A DNA stretch of 7,068 nucleotides from an uncultured Bacilli bacterium (GTDB lineage: Bacteria; Bacillota_I; Bacilli_A; RF39; UBA660): positions 1 through 7,068 of the forward strand of contig CANRPB010000071.1 in assembly GCA_947632415.1 (NCBI GenBank). Direction: 5' to 3'. A program made the position numbers and the translations under genes. Below are positions 1 to 5,839 of this stretch, piece by piece. The notes below the pieces were generated by a model. The model ran no database searches, was not told where the DNA came from, and worked only from the letters and a program-made list of their open reading frames with translations. The stretch's first letter is position 1; the number at the start of each line of letters is the position of its first letter.

Positions 1-6
1 TAACAA

Positions 7-1425
7 CTATCTCCTAAATTTATCAATCAAACTACTAAATATACTATCACGAGTCAAAATAAGCAAAAACAAATAAAACAACAAACCAACCAAAACCTGA
101 ACCAATAAAACCCAAACACTACATCCAAACTGTCCAATCATATACACCAAAACCATCATTAAAACAGAAAAAAAACCATACCTAAAAAAATTACCAATAA
201 CAACACCAACATTAACTAACTTCTTTATAATAGGAAACTCAATAAAAAGAACAACAAACTCAGTTACTATAGTAGCGAGCGCTACACCAACAGAAGAAAA
301 ATACCTAATTAAAACCAAATTTAAAACTAAATTTACAAACATACCTATCACAATATAAACCGTAAATCGAACCTCATTTTTAGTAGAAATTAAATACCTC
401 TCCACCACATCAGTTAAACTAATAGGCAAAATAGAAAAAGCAAGAATTTTCAATAAAATAGAAACCCTAAAATAATTACTTCCGAAAATAACCAAAACCA
501 AATTATCACAAACCGAAATTAAACCAAAAGTAATAGGAAGCCCAAAAAAAACCACAAAATTAACCAACTCATCAACATACCTCTTTATTTTATCATGATT
601 ATTAACACTAAAATGATACGCAATCACCGGTAACATTATCGTAGTCAAAGAAATAATTATTTTCAAAACAATCTGAATAATCTTATTAGAATAATCATAA
701 TACCCAACCTCGCTAATGTCACCCTGTAAACTACCAAGCATAATCTTATCACACTCAGTATAAATTTGAATACAAATCTGTGGAATAAACAACAACAAAC
801 ACAACTTCAAATGACTAAAAACCCTAATATCCTTAAAATTAACCAACTGAACATACTTAAGCAAACTAAATAACAACAAAATAATAGGCAAAACATCAAA
901 AACAACAGTGAGAACAACATAAACAAGCAAATCACTATCACTCTTCACAAACAAAAAAATAAAAATAACATTCAAAACCCTAGTAACAATATTTATTAAA
1001 CTAATTCTTTTAAAATCCTCAATTCCCTGAAAAAACCAAGTAACATCAAACATGCTAATAAATATCTCAACACCAAAAATTAAATAATAAACCCTATATA
1101 TACTACTTAATCCAAAAAATAAATAAAAAATAACCGCAACTATAAACAAAGACATAGCCTTCAACAAGATTAACTCATACAAAATTCTACTACGCTCAAA
1201 CCGATTATCCTTCACATAAGCAATAGACCTTTGTCCATAAAGACCCATTCCAATAGAACCCAACATCAAAACATAAGACAAAACAGAAAAAACATAACTA
1301 TACACACCAATCGTATCAGGAGACAAAACCCTAGTCTTATAAGGCAAAGTAATCAAAGGAACCAAAGCAATAACCAACTGATACAAAAGATTATAAAAAA
1401 AATTATTCATAATTTTCTTATTCAT
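7..1425 (-). CDS. wzx: Wzx-type polysaccharide flippase (MOP/PST superfamily)
   Basis: This 472-residue, very hydrophobic protein has a length and pattern of repeated membrane segments (about 12 to 14) that fit the polysaccharide-specific transport branch of the MOP superfamily. It should flip undecaprenyl-diphosphate-linked repeat units across the cytoplasmic membrane. Family-like signatures are visible: an N-terminal NNFFYNLLYQL segment leading into TM1, LYGQRSIAYVKDN at about residues 62-74, FDVTWFFQGIEDFK at 126-139, and a mid-protein EVGYYDYSNKIIQ stretch. The start at 1425 is chosen because its ATG overlaps the TGA of the upstream gene (ATGA) and has GGTGAT two bases upstream; a second Met at residue 6 lacks that support. 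It is the last gene of the visible minus-strand operon. It ends in TAG six bases from the window edge. Val and Phe are unusually frequent, following the strand bias. Family assignment is secure; the transported glycan is unknown. Confidence 0.93.
   Translation of the reverse strand: MNKKIMNNFFYNLLYQLVIALVPLITLPYKTRVLSPDTIGVYSYVFSVLSYVLMLGSIGMGLYGQRSIAYVKDNRFERSRILYELILLKAMSLFIVAVIFYLFFGLSSIYRVYYLIFGVEIFISMFDVTWFFQGIEDFKRISLINIVTRVLNVIFIFLFVKSDSDLLVYVVLTVVFDVLPIILLLFSLLKYVQLVNFKDIRVFSHLKLCLLLFIPQICIQIYTECDKIMLGSLQGDISEVGYYDYSNKIIQIVLKIIISLTTIMLPVIAYHFSVNNHDKIKRYVDELVNFVVFFGLPITFGLISVCDNLVLVIFGSNYFRVSILLKILAFSILPISLTDVVERYLISTKNEVRFTVYIVIGMFVNLVLNLVLIRYFSSVGVALATIVTEFVVLFIEFPIIKKLVNVGVVIGNFFRYGFFSVLMMVLVYMIGQFGCSVWVLLVQVLVGLLFYLFLLILTRDSIFSSLIDKFRR
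11..15 (-). promoter_or_regulatory. Probable ribosome binding site of the next, off-window gene
   Basis: The last codons and stop of the flippase contain AGGAG on the minus strand, followed by ten bases up to the window edge. Those ten bases include the TAG stop and a TTG at 6-4. A start codon at this TTG or just past the edge would be correctly spaced, so the operon probably continues. Confidence 0.4.
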
Positions 1426-2813
1426 ACATCACCATATATCTTCTCAGACTCCAACATATACTCATCAAACGATTCAACATCAACCATATCATCCTTAAAA
1501 ACATCATCACACAATAACACATACAAAGATCTATCTAAATACCTATTATCAATAATTAAACTCTTCTCCCTATAAACACGATCAGAAAAAGTACCCCAAT
1601 TATTAAGTTTAGTAAAATTAATCCTATCAACACCAATCTCCTTGCCCAAATTAACGAAATCCTTCATCTCCGAATAATTATCCCTTTGAACAACAAAATT
1701 AAGTTGAAAAAACACAATCCTACCCTGCTTCCTAAACTCACCCAACATCCTTAAATTCTTAACCAAATAATTAAAATTACCACCCCTCAACTTCTTATAT
1801 GTATCAAAACTCGCAGCATCAACCGAAACCGAAACATAAATTTCCTTATAAATAGAACTAACCAAATCCCAATTTTTCCTATTAAAAAGAGTACCATTAG
1901 TAAACAACTTTATCCTATCACTCTTAATATCATCAATAAGCATACGCCTATAAACAGGACTTAAAAACACTTCCCCCTGTCCAGCAAGAACAACATCCGA
2001 CTTAGATAACCAACCAGTAGCCAAAATCTTATTATAAATCTCCCAAGTTTTATCATCAGTCCTATTATAAAAACACTTCCTACAACTACTACACCTCAAA
2101 TTACAAGCCCTATCTATAGACACCGTAAGTTCACTAGGATAATCCAAAACCTCATCAACACAACGAGCGTAATCTAAAACCACACCATGATTATACCTAC
2201 ACTTATACACATCACAAAAACAAAAAGTTCGATTCAAAGACGACAACTTTATAACCCTTGCCATATAAGAATCATAAGAATTATCATCACTCAAAATATT
2301 ACCAAAAGGTAACTTAATCCATCCCGGACAACACCCCCACAAATAACCATCACTATCAACATTACACTCCGTGTGCAAACGACTACAAGAAATACCCCTT
2401 TGCTTAGAATTAACAGTCTTCAAAAACATCTCCGAAACCTTCAAAAACTCAACCGGAATCTTATTTATTAAACTAACACTACAAAAATTAGGCCTCACAA
2501 TATGAAATATATTTATAAGATTATGCTTATTCAAATAAAACCTATAACTATCAAAACTAAGCCTACGAACAAAACCCTTATTCATAACCCTATAAACATC
2601 ACTTATATAATAATAATCAATCCTTCTTTTTAAACGATTCCTCTTAACATAATCACCAATCAACTTATCATTACAACAAATTATCAAAACAAAATCATGA
2701 TCAAAAGCTAAAGCCTCATCAAACATCTCATAATCCTTAATACCTAAAACAAAAGCCAACTGACAAGAAAACGCTTCCTCACCATAAAAAACTACTCGCT
2801 TATCAAACCTCAT
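1422..2813 (-). CDS. Radical SAM protein with a SPASM-like cysteine region ahead of the core
   Basis: This 463-residue protein appears to have three parts. Residues 1 to about 90 look like a degenerate Rossmann-type domain (VVFYGEEAFS near the start, then a DFVLIICCND strand). Residues about 143-205 hold a SPASM-like cysteine cluster: C143, C150, C161, C162, C198, C200 and C205, with a GCCPGW...GN pattern. Residues about 228-410 are the radical SAM core. There CNLRCSSC supplies the CX3CX2C cluster ligands C237, C241 and C244, GQGE at 278-281 is the GGE-like SAM-binding motif, and LFTNGTLF and VSVDAASFDTYKKLRGG follow. The core should cleave S-adenosylmethionine to a 5'-deoxyadenosyl radical. 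The usual SPASM position is C-terminal; here it precedes the core. Similar proteins are known from polysaccharide loci, but their substrate is not established to my knowledge. A role in modifying a sugar or a glycan substituent is inferred from the neighbours only. It overlaps both neighbours by 4 bases. Confidence 0.88.
   Translation of the reverse strand: MRFDKRVVFYGEEAFSCQLAFVLGIKDYEMFDEALAFDHDFVLIICCNDKLIGDYVKRNRLKRRIDYYYISDVYRVMNKGFVRRLSFDSYRFYLNKHNLINIFHIVRPNFCSVSLINKIPVEFLKVSEMFLKTVNSKQRGISCSRLHTECNVDSDGYLWGCCPGWIKLPFGNILSDDNSYDSYMARVIKLSSLNRTFCFCDVYKCRYNHGVVLDYARCVDEVLDYPSELTVSIDRACNLRCSSCRKCFYNRTDDKTWEIYNKILATGWLSKSDVVLAGQGEVFLSPVYRRMLIDDIKSDRIKLFTNGTLFNRKNWDLVSSIYKEIYVSVSVDAASFDTYKKLRGGNFNYLVKNLRMLGEFRKQGRIVFFQLNFVVQRDNYSEMKDFVNLGKEIGVDRINFTKLNNWGTFSDRVYREKSLIIDNRYLDRSLYVLLCDDVFKDDMVDVESFDEYMLESEKIYGDV
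1428..1433 (-). promoter_or_regulatory. Ribosome binding site embedded in the upstream gene's end
   Basis: GGTGAT lies two bases before the flippase ATG. It is complementary to the AUCACC part of the 16S 3' tail, which gives the same register as a full AGGAGGTGAT site. It also encodes Gly-Asp of the upstream protein's C-terminal Gly-Asp-Val, so start, stop and ribosome binding site are interleaved and translational coupling is likely. Confidence 0.6.
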
Positions 2814-3742
2814 ACATCACCCTTAATCAAACCTCTAATCTGATAATACAAATTAAAAACAAACAACAACTTTATAAAAGCAATTTTAACAAAAGATCTA
2901 TCCAAAAAATCAAACACACGAACACTCTTTAATCTCTTTATATAATCACGCTGTTCTCTACCCGTTAATTTACTACCATACCATATCAAAGTCCCCGCCA
3001 AATAAGACCTAAAACACCTCTTAACACTATCACAATACTTCTCCATATCCTTATTAAGGATATCAAAATAATCAAGATAAGTATCAGCAATCAACTTCCT
3101 ATTTTCCAAACTATTAATAATACTATCACAAGTCTCCACATAATAATAACCAGTATAATCAATAGACACCAATCTTTTACACTCAAGTATCACAAAAAAA
3201 ATCAAATAAAAATCCTCTAAAATCCTACCCTTTGGATAAGAAAAACCATTATTCCTAAAAAAATCAGTTCTATATACATACCCCCACGGAACCGTAAAAT
3301 CACACCTTTTATTAACCAAATCAATAAAATAATCCTCCCCATTACCACTAAAAACAGGCTTCAAAACTTTCTTCCTATACTTTAAATCCTCACTAAGAAC
3401 AACAGAATTAAAACTAAGCACATCATAATCACTATACTTATCAATCATCTCCAATAAATCAAGCGCCAAAAAATCATCCGCATCCAAAAACAAAAAATAA
3501 TCAGACTTAACCTTTGAAATCGCAAAATTCCTAGTATCAGCCACACCAGTATTATCCTTAAAATAATACTTAAACTTATACTTCCTCTGATACTTCTTAA
3601 TTATCTTCTCACTATTATCAGTCGATCCATCATTAACAACTATAACACTATAATCCTTAAATGTTTGACAACAAGCACTCTTCAAACACCTCTCAAGATA
3701 CTTCTCCTTATTATAAACAGTTACAATTATCGAATACTTCAT
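2810..3742 (-). CDS. GT2 family glycosyltransferase
   Basis: This 310-residue protein has a GT-A fold of the GT2 family and should transfer a sugar from a nucleotide-sugar donor to the growing lipid-linked oligosaccharide at the cytoplasmic face. The N-terminal SIIVTVYNKEKYLERCLKS strand-helix is typical. NDGS at residues 37-40 contributes to nucleotide binding, GVADTRN at 66-72 follows, and DADD at 87-90 is the DXD metal and sugar-nucleotide motif. An acidic ED at 176-177 sits where the catalytic base region is expected. The C-terminal stretch from about residue 283 (FVKIAFIKLLFVFNLYY) is hydrophobic and basic, suggesting peripheral membrane attachment. Its ATG overlaps the upstream TGA by 4 bases, with AAGG at 3754-3751 eight bases upstream. 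Lys is about 10% and Val about 8% by hand count, unlike its plus-strand paralog. Donor and acceptor sugars cannot be read from the sequence. Confidence 0.92.
   Translation of the reverse strand: MKYSIIVTVYNKEKYLERCLKSACCQTFKDYSVIVVNDGSTDNSEKIIKKYQRKYKFKYYFKDNTGVADTRNFAISKVKSDYFLFLDADDFLALDLLEMIDKYSDYDVLSFNSVVLSEDLKYRKKVLKPVFSGNGEDYFIDLVNKRCDFTVPWGYVYRTDFFRNNGFSYPKGRILEDFYLIFFVILECKRLVSIDYTGYYYVETCDSIINSLENRKLIADTYLDYFDILNKDMEKYCDSVKRCFRSYLAGTLIWYGSKLTGREQRDYIKRLKSVRVFDFLDRSFVKIAFIKLLFVFNLYYQIRGLIKGDV
2816..2821 (-). promoter_or_regulatory. Ribosome binding site embedded in the upstream gene's end
   Basis: GGTGAT lies two bases before the radical SAM gene's ATG, inside the final Gly-Asp-Val codons of the upstream glycosyltransferase. 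The 12-base junction GGTGATGTATGA is identical to the one before the flippase, which supports the chosen start and translational coupling. Confidence 0.6.
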
Positions 3743-4704
3743 ACCGTACGCCTTACCTTTCCTCTCACATAAGCATATATAGGAAATAAAAACAAATGCA
3801 ATTTAATACTTATTAAATAAACTACTATTTCCACCTTAACCAATCCATTTATCTTATACTTAAGCAAACGTTTCAAAACCTTATCACTTATATTTTCACT
3901 TAAATACTTATACCTATTCTCTTTATCAACACACTTAGAATACAAATGAACCTGCTTTAAACAATCACAACTTATATAAAAATCATACTCACTATAACCC
4001 TTTAACTTATCTAAAATATCACCATCAATACACTTTAAATAATCATTACATTTAACCTGTTCACACGTATAACCACTAGTTATTGAACCATCATTTTTAC
4101 AATAATTATATAAATACTTATTAAAAAATATAGCCTTACCCGCTTTTGACAAACAACTAATAGTATAAAGACAATCCTCATTTATTTTTAAACCTTCAGA
4201 AAATGAAACATCCTTATACACAATCGTCTTATATATTTTATCCCATACAACCAACGAAATCTGATCACACAACACTTTTTTTAATATATCATCACTAAAT
4301 AATAACCGATTATCATGCCTATACTTTGACCTTATTTTTTTATTCGAAAACTCACAATAATTACACCCAACAATATCCACATCATTCATCATTGCCTGCT
4401 CCAATAAAAAATCATACATATTTGGCTCAACATAATCATCACTATCCACAAATGTAAAATAAGGAGCTGACACCATTTTTAAACCCACATTCCTCGCAAC
4501 ACTTACACCCATATTATCTTTCAAACTTATTACCTTTATATATTCACTCAAACCACATAATTTATTTTTAGTATCATCATTACTACCATCATCAACAACT
4601 ATTATCTCCACTTTACACTTGTTATTTAAAATACTTTTTACACATCTTTCTATATATTTATCATTATTATATATTGGTATTACAACAGACAAATCATAAT
4701 TCAT
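3739..4704 (-). CDS. GT2 family glycosyltransferase, first gene of the four-gene minus-strand block
   Basis: This 321-residue GT2 enzyme has the order SVVIPIYNNDKYIERCVKS, then VVDDGS (residues 36-41), GVSVARN (66-72) and DSDD (87-90, the DXD motif). WDKIY at 154-158, NED at 175-177 and a YNYCKNDGSIT block near 199-209 follow; the last pattern is shared with the GT2 enzymes of many capsule loci. The C-terminus (about 285-310) is hydrophobic followed by basic residues and ends in RGKVRRTV, suggesting membrane association. The start is supported by AAAGG at 4719-4715, ten bases upstream. It is transcribed from its own promoter-like sequence just upstream rather than depending only on the regulator gene. 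Its plus-strand complement has C far above G like its neighbours, but A and T are nearly equal, so its codon use differs from the next three genes. Substrate unknown. Confidence 0.92.
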   Translation of the reverse strand: MNYDLSVVIPIYNNDKYIERCVKSILNNKCKVEIIVVDDGSNDDTKNKLCGLSEYIKVISLKDNMGVSVARNVGLKMVSAPYFTFVDSDDYVEPNMYDFLLEQAMMNDVDIVGCNYCEFSNKKIRSKYRHDNRLLFSDDILKKVLCDQISLVVWDKIYKTIVYKDVSFSEGLKINEDCLYTISCLSKAGKAIFFNKYLYNYCKNDGSITSGYTCEQVKCNDYLKCIDGDILDKLKGYSEYDFYISCDCLKQVHLYSKCVDKENRYKYLSENISDKVLKRLLKYKINGLVKVEIVVYLISIKLHLFLFPIYAYVRGKVRRTV

Positions 4705-4723
4705 ACTATCCCAACCTTTGATT

Positions 4724-4733
4724 AGACGACATA
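4724..4733 (-). promoter_or_regulatory. Shared 10-base motif TATGTCGTCT, copy B (candidate operator)
   Basis: Read on the minus strand this is TATGTCGTCT, identical to the copy at 5132-5141 on the plus strand. It lies directly after the extended -10 box of the glycosyltransferase operon, at about -6 to +4 of the predicted start of transcription, where a bound protein would block the promoter. Binding by the adjacent XRE regulator is a guess from proximity. Confidence 0.35.
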
Positions 4734-4742
4734 ATTATATCA
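4734..4742 (-). promoter_or_regulatory. Extended -10 promoter for the glycosyltransferase-flippase operon
   Basis: The minus strand reads TGATATAAT, a perfect TGn extended -10 box, 30 bases before the ATG of the first glycosyltransferase. Seventeen bases upstream the -35 position holds only TTACTT, a poor match, so activity would rest on the extended -10. Transcription would start near 4727. Thirteen bases around this box (ATGATATAATTAT) recur on the plus strand at 5184-5196. Confidence 0.6.
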
Positions 4743-4842
4743 TAAAAAAACAAACCAAGTAAATAAAATTAAAAACATCACACATAAAACAATACTAAAT
4801 ACAAATAATATCAAAAAAATTAAATAAAAACATAACTAATAC

Positions 4843-5079
4843 CTATTTAACATCATCAAATAATTGTCTTATATCAATCTCCAACGCATCCGCAAATTTA
4901 CCAATTGTTTCAAGCAAAGGAGTTTTATCAATACTAAAACACTCCAAATCCCTAACATAGCCATGCGTTAATCCAGTTAAATCAGCCAACTCCTGTAGCG
5001 TATAACCACGCATCAACCTATACTTTCTAATATTTTTACGAACCATTAACGACAAATCATCTTTATTATACCTACCCAT
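4843..5079 (-). CDS. XRE-family helix-turn-helix transcriptional regulator
   Basis: This small 78-residue protein is essentially a single Cro/C1-type helix-turn-helix domain. Residues about 16-74 run from IRKYRLMRGYTLQELADLTG through LTHGYVRDLE to IGKFADALEIDIRQLF. The HTH proper is about residues 26-47, and the C-terminal ALxIxxxxLF pattern is the usual last helix of this family. There is no ligand or protease domain, so it probably acts as a simple dimeric repressor or activator. The start is supported by AGGAGG ten bases upstream. It sits between two diverging polysaccharide gene groups, which makes local control the likely role. Candidate sites are the two TATGTCGTCT copies, one overlapping its own -35 region. 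Direction of regulation and operator are not shown by the sequence. Composition follows the strand bias less strongly than the genes downstream. Confidence 0.92.
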   Translation of the reverse strand: MGRYNKDDLSLMVRKNIRKYRLMRGYTLQELADLTGLTHGYVRDLECFSIDKTPLLETIGKFADALEIDIRQLFDDVK

Positions 5080-5089
5080 TAAAGAAACC

Positions 5090-5095
5090 CCTCCT
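5090..5095 (-). promoter_or_regulatory. Ribosome binding site of the XRE regulator
   Basis: AGGAGG on the minus strand lies ten bases before the ATG at 5079 and is followed by GG. It is the strongest site in the window and fixes the start. Confidence 0.8.
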
Positions 5096-5106
5096 AGATA
5101 AATATA

Positions 5107-5115
5107 ATTATTACA
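5107..5115 (-). promoter_or_regulatory. Probable promoter of the XRE regulator
   Basis: The minus strand reads TGTAATAAT, an extended -10 box with AATAAT in place of TATAAT. The -35 position at 17-base spacing has no match. A weak ACGACA (5139-5134) lies 21 bases upstream, separated by a spacer that contains a run of ten T (5131-5122). Transcription would start near 5100, giving a short leader of about 21 bases that still includes the ribosome binding site. Confidence 0.35.
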
Positions 5116-5131
5116 AACATTAAAAAAAAAA

Positions 5132-5141
5132 TATGTCGTCT
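5132..5141 (+). promoter_or_regulatory. Shared 10-base motif TATGTCGTCT, copy A (candidate operator)
   Basis: TATGTCGTCT on the plus strand matches the copy at 4733-4724 on the minus strand exactly. It sits two bases upstream of the -35 box of the sugar transferase promoter (about -47 to -38), a usual place for an activator. On the other strand it overlaps the -35 region of the regulator's own promoter, a usual place for autorepression. Its three G and C-rich steps are unusual in this AT-rich gap. Confidence 0.35.
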
Positions 5142-5143
5142 GC

Positions 5144-5172
5144 TTGAAGTTAATTAATTTCTATGTTATAAT
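5144..5172 (+). promoter_or_regulatory. Main promoter of the sugar transferase operon (P1)
   Basis: TTGAAG (5144-5149, four of six matches to the -35 consensus), a 17-base spacer and TATAAT (5167-5172) form a near-ideal sigma-A promoter. TGT just before the -10 makes it an extended -10 as well. A run of ten A at 5122-5131 lies where an UP element would help. Transcription would start near 5179, leaving a leader of about 50 bases. Confidence 0.75.
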
Positions 5173-5184
5173 CTTAAATAAACA

Positions 5185-5193
5185 TGATATAAT
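5185..5193 (+). promoter_or_regulatory. Second extended -10 box 21 bp downstream (P2)
   Basis: TGATATAAT is another perfect extended -10 box, exactly 21 bases, about two helical turns, after the first. No good -35 stands upstream (TTATAA at 16-base spacing). The surrounding ATGATATAATTAT equals the block at the minus-strand operon promoter. It could be a second start or a decoy binding site for RNA polymerase. Confidence 0.4.
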
Positions 5194-5231
5194 TATAAAA
5201 GAACAAAAACAAAAAAAGAAAGTATGATTTT

Positions 5232-5837
5232 ATGTATTTAATTCTAAAAAAAATGATTGATATAATAACTGGAATAATAGGAATTATAATACTAATTCCA
5301 CTAAGTATAATAATAAAAATTATATTTATACTAAACAAAGACTACGACACAATCTTCTACACCCAAAACAGAATCGGAAAAAAAGGCAAAGAATTTAAAA
5401 TGTATAAATATAGAACCATGGTAATAAACTCCGATGAACTATTAAAAGAAATATTAAAAGATAAAAAAATAAAAAAAGAATATGAAGCATCATATAAAAT
5501 AAAAAATGATCCAAGATTAACTAAAATTGGAAAAATTCTAAGAAAAACATCCATTGACGAAATGCCACAATTTATAAACATTCTAAAAGGAGACATGACC
5601 CTAGTCGGACCAAGACCAGTAATAAAAGAAGAAATCAAAAAATTCGGTAAAAGCAAAGACATGATCTTAAGCGTAAAACCAGGTCTAACAGGCAACTGGG
5701 CCATTAACGGAAAAAACAATTTAACATATGACGAAAGAATAAAATATGAACTATACTATATAAACAACAAAAGTATAACTCTAGACTTAAAAATAATACT
5801 AAAAACCATCACTGTCATAATAAAAGGAGAAAACTAG
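5232..5837 (+). CDS. Short undecaprenyl-phosphate sugar-1-phosphate transferase (priming enzyme)
   Basis: This 201-residue protein belongs to the bacterial sugar transferase family (monotopic phosphoglycosyl transferases such as PglC and WcaJ's C-terminal domain). It should transfer a sugar 1-phosphate from a UDP-sugar to undecaprenyl phosphate, starting each repeat unit at the cytoplasmic membrane face. Residues about 9-34 form the single N-terminal re-entrant membrane helix. QNRIGKKGKEFKMYKYRTM (45-63) is the family's first signature. NDPRLTKIGKILRKTSIDE follows, with the catalytic Asp-Glu pair at D109-E110 in SIDEMPQ. GDMTLVGPRP (120-129) and KPGLTGNWAINGKN (149-162) complete the set. The length is that of the minimal PglC-like form, without the N-terminal multi-membrane domain. 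The ribosome binding site is weak (AAGAAAG near 5217-5222), and a five-codon out-of-frame ORF (5224-5241) overlaps the start. Sugar identity cannot be told from sequence. Confidence 0.94.
   Translation: MYLILKKMIDIITGIIGIIILIPLSIIIKIIFILNKDYDTIFYTQNRIGKKGKEFKMYKYRTMVINSDELLKEILKDKKIKKEYEASYKIKNDPRLTKIGKILRKTSIDEMPQFINILKGDMTLVGPRPVIKEEIKKFGKSKDMILSVKPGLTGNWAINGKNNLTYDERIKYELYYINNKSITLDLKIILKTITVIIKGEN
5823..5829 (+). promoter_or_regulatory. Ribosome binding site of the plus-strand glycosyltransferase
   Basis: AAAGGAG lies ten bases before the ATG at 5840 and inside the last codons (Lys-Gly-Glu) of the sugar transferase, indicating a two-gene operon with a 2-base gap. Confidence 0.75.
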
Positions 5838-5839
5838 CC

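Noticed and set aside
1231..1575. Plus-strand open frame of 114 codons
   Set aside because: It lies across the end of the radical SAM gene and the start of the flippase on the other strand, is low-complexity Asn/Ser/Gln/Ile-rich and has no ribosome binding site. It is an artefact of the A+C-rich strand having few stops.
1422..2813. RiPP maturase with precursor peptide
   Set aside because: No small ORF with a leader-like peptide lies nearby; all neighbours are glycan genes with 4-base overlaps that leave no room.
7..4704. Mycoplasma-type genetic code (TGA as Trp)
   Set aside because: TGA ends three genes exactly at ATGA overlaps and Trp is encoded by TGG, so the standard bacterial code fits.
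4724..5196. Invertible segment carrying the regulator, bounded by inverted repeats
   Set aside because: The shared 10-base and 13-base blocks are in inverted orientation but in a different order at the two ends, so they do not form a single inverted repeat, and no recombinase gene is present.
5357..5719. Minus-strand open frame of 120 codons inside the sugar transferase
   Set aside because: The plus-strand frame carries all family signatures, while the reverse frame has no recognisable domain and no ribosome binding site.
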